Positions 16,086-18,031 of a stretch of 18,031 nt of DNA are shown here, one piece after another. Position numbers and translations under genes: made by a program. How positions within the stretch are numbered: the first letter of the stretch is position 1; the number at the start of each line of letters is the position of its first letter. Source of the DNA: Microdochium bolleyi (lineage: Eukaryota; Ascomycota; Sordariomycetes; Xylariales; Microdochiaceae). The stretch is taken from contig KQ964321.1 of NCBI GenBank assembly GCA_001566295.1, positions 1 through 18,031 on the forward strand, read 5' to 3'. A model generated the notes under the pieces. The model searched no databases, was not told the origin of the DNA, and saw nothing but the letters and a program-made list of their open reading frames with translations.

Positions 16086-18031
16086 GCCGGGTCATTTCAT
16101 CGTTGATTTTTGTTATTTTTGTTATTTCGTTCGAATCGGGTAGACGGTAATAGGCTTGGGCACTACTGTTAGGCTTTAGTTATTAATCTTTATGTATTGG
16201 GAAGCCTTGCGGTACAGTACCTCGATTTTTCGGTCAATCCCGCTGAGGGGGTCTTGTGCTATTTCAAGCCTTTGTAGAGAAATTGTTACATTGGGTCGAC
16301 TTCCTCTCCCTTTACGGTAGGTTGTGCTATGAGCCCTGGTACTGGCTTCGCAAATGAAGACAGCCACGCGAGTCCCGTTAGAGTAACCGTGCCTGGTTCT
16401 TATGCGATGGGACCGCGTTGGGAGTGCGTGTTTGTGTGTCCTTGTTGACGCTAATGGCCACGATCGTGAGTCGCTAGCTAGCAGAGCGCCTCGGCGGAAA
16501 CTGGCAATCTACTAACATGTGACATTGAGCAGGTAAGGTACGTACCGGTGTTCCCATGGCGTCGCTGAGTCATCATATAGAGGTCCGTCAGAGCACATAA
16601 GCCGAGCTTCAACGCTCACAGTCACTAAAGTTAATGACCCAGAGGTGATTGGGTCCCTTGCTGTACTGCACGTCAGCATTGCGCGCGTGCAGCACGTATC
16701 ACCCAAACTTTGACGACCATCGATCTACCCTAGGGTGGGAGCCCCGTGCCAGCCAGGGACCATGCACAACACGCATGTGGTGTCTGGACATCATGCTCGG
16801 GAGCTCATTTACAGCATGCCGCAGATTACTCTCTCCGGTTCCGTAGGGTAAGACACTGTCGCTCCCTCCAAATTCCCCGGAAATCCTTGCGTGGGCAGAT
16901 CCCACTGCGGCAGATCTGGCACGCCATCGCCATGGCTGTTGAGAGTGGGAGTTCCCAAGGACACCCCGATGCTGCTGAACGGGCCGGAATGACAGGTCTC
17001 ATATCTTGAGTTTGCCTCGATCCTGGGCGTTGGTCGTTCAAGTTGGTTGTTGGAGCCGAGTTGCCGCTCGTGGACTTGTACCTGGACAGAAGGCACTGTG
17101 CCTCTCTGGGCTCGTCGAGGATAGGTGAGCGTAATAATCATTACGCGACGGCAACTTCAACAAGTCTGCTTCAGCGTGCGTCCCCTCTGCCAGTATAAAG
17201 TTACGAGGGACACGCACCGGGCCGCTCGACGACCTCTAGGCATGGCATGTGTCACCATAACAAGGACGGCGGCAGGGTTGTGACGGCATGCCCTGGATCG
17301 CAAGACGGCCGAGTTAGGCCGGGCATTGTCCAATGGGAAGATCGCGATGTGCATTGTGGTATGCTCGTCTGCAAAGACACCCGACCGCGAGAGTGATGTG
17401 CAGCCAGGGAGCGGCGCCTCCGGCAGGCTCGGCGGATGCAATGCAACATCAGAGGACGAGGGCTCATGCACTACCGGCTGCAGCTTCTTCTGCGCATTGC
17501 CAGCCCGCGCTCTGTCGGCGATTGATAGTGCAACTCGTCCCTGAATCATGCAAAACATTGCGTGGCTGGCCGTCTTCCCCGCTCTCCCAGGCAGCGTGGC
17601 ATGCCGTCAAGATGTCGCCATCTCGCCTCGCTCATTCTGTCGCTGTCTTGTGTACCTGTGTCGACGGCAGTGCTCGCTGGCGCCGCAAGATCTGCTGTCG
17701 GGCTTGTCTGTCCAACGTCAACGCCTGCGAACGCACATTGGTCCCTATGGCTCTCGAGGCCTACAGCGACATGGTGACTTTCATAGTCAGACTTCCCTTG
17801 CGTGTCTTCCAGCAAAAAAGTTCCAACACTATCCATGATCGGCCACGGAGCACATAGAGTTTCTGTTATCTCCCCAGGACCCCCACCTGCCATGCTGAGC
17901 CAGTGGCTAGTTAATGCTGCTGCTCGGTCGCATGCATCATCGAGACACCGTGCCTGGCAGCCAATGACCACGCCGCCACGGTTCCACGTTTTACACCCCA
18001 CGGCCGAGTGGAATGAGGCTGAGACTGACTG
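16086..18031. other. Right-end stretch without a recognisable gene
   Basis: About 1.9 kb runs to the window edge. Frames exist on both strands (plus 17333-17857, minus 17546-18001, minus 17157-17558) but they overlap one another, show no domain signature, and have no convincing splice sites joining them. The first 300 bases after 16085 are AT-rich with T-rich runs, as expected for a 3' flank. I searched by eye for a continuation of the fungal regulatory domain and did not find it. Confidence 0.4.

Noticed and set aside
16128..16140. tRNA B-box-like string (CGTTCGAATCGGG)
   Set aside because: There is no A-box or cloverleaf arms upstream; the surrounding sequence is T-rich and unstructured.
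16082..16600. Continuation of the second Zn2Cys6 gene through the GTAAGC donor at 16082
   Set aside because: No downstream frame resembles the remainder of the fungal regulatory domain, so I ended the gene at the TAA.
17333..18001. Overlapping opposite frames of 174 and 151 codons at the right end
   Set aside because: They overlap each other on opposite strands, lack domain signatures and splice context, and cannot both be genes; neither could be supported.

Overview
The window reads as nuclear DNA of a filamentous ascomycete (Pezizomycotina). The coding segments are GC-rich and are split by short introns with GTAAGT/GTGAGT donors, CTAAC/CTGAC branch sites and YAG acceptors. The recognisable families are fungal: HET-domain protein, alpha/beta-hydrolase NLR (STAND) N-terminus, PAC1/LIS1, hybrid-type histidine kinase, WC-1-like GATA factor and two Zn(II)2Cys6 regulators. 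I cannot name the genus.

Layout, left to right. (1) A minus-strand HET-domain fragment runs off the left edge (1-168). (2) A plus-strand SnoaL-like/NTF2-fold ORF lacks a usable ATG (about 958-1515). (3) A plus-strand Zn2Cys6 regulator is cut short after its linker (2315-3111). (4) A plus-strand remnant of the esterase-like N-terminal domain of a fungal NLR carries a frameshift and a lost splice donor (about 3904-4408). (5) Between it and the next gene lie a small foldback element flanked by TA (5523-5631) and mostly non-coding DNA. (6) A plus-strand PAC1/LIS1 WD40 fragment (about 6603-7085) collides tail-to-tail with (7) a minus-strand sensor histidine kinase (6961-10362). The kinase has an intact HisKA/HATPase core but has lost its receiver domain and carries a nonsense codon and at least one frameshift. 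(8) After a 1.5 kb divergent intergenic region comes a plus-strand GATA-finger protein with a PAS-like N-terminal half (about 11847-13350). (9) A second plus-strand Zn2Cys6 regulator has its first zinc-binding Cys changed to Tyr and ends early (14637-16085). (10) The last 1.9 kb holds no gene I recognise.

The genes do not form a pathway. The window is best read as an accessory, gene-decay region, where pieces of self/non-self recognition, signalling and regulatory genes sit next to each other, several broken by point lesions and by truncation at rearrangement junctions. The kinase core and the GATA gene are the best candidates for sequence still under selection. I found no complete, previously undescribed multi-gene system. 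The most unusual object is the kinase/PAC1 junction, which gives the kinase a C-terminal tail read from the antisense strand of a PAC1 pseudogene.
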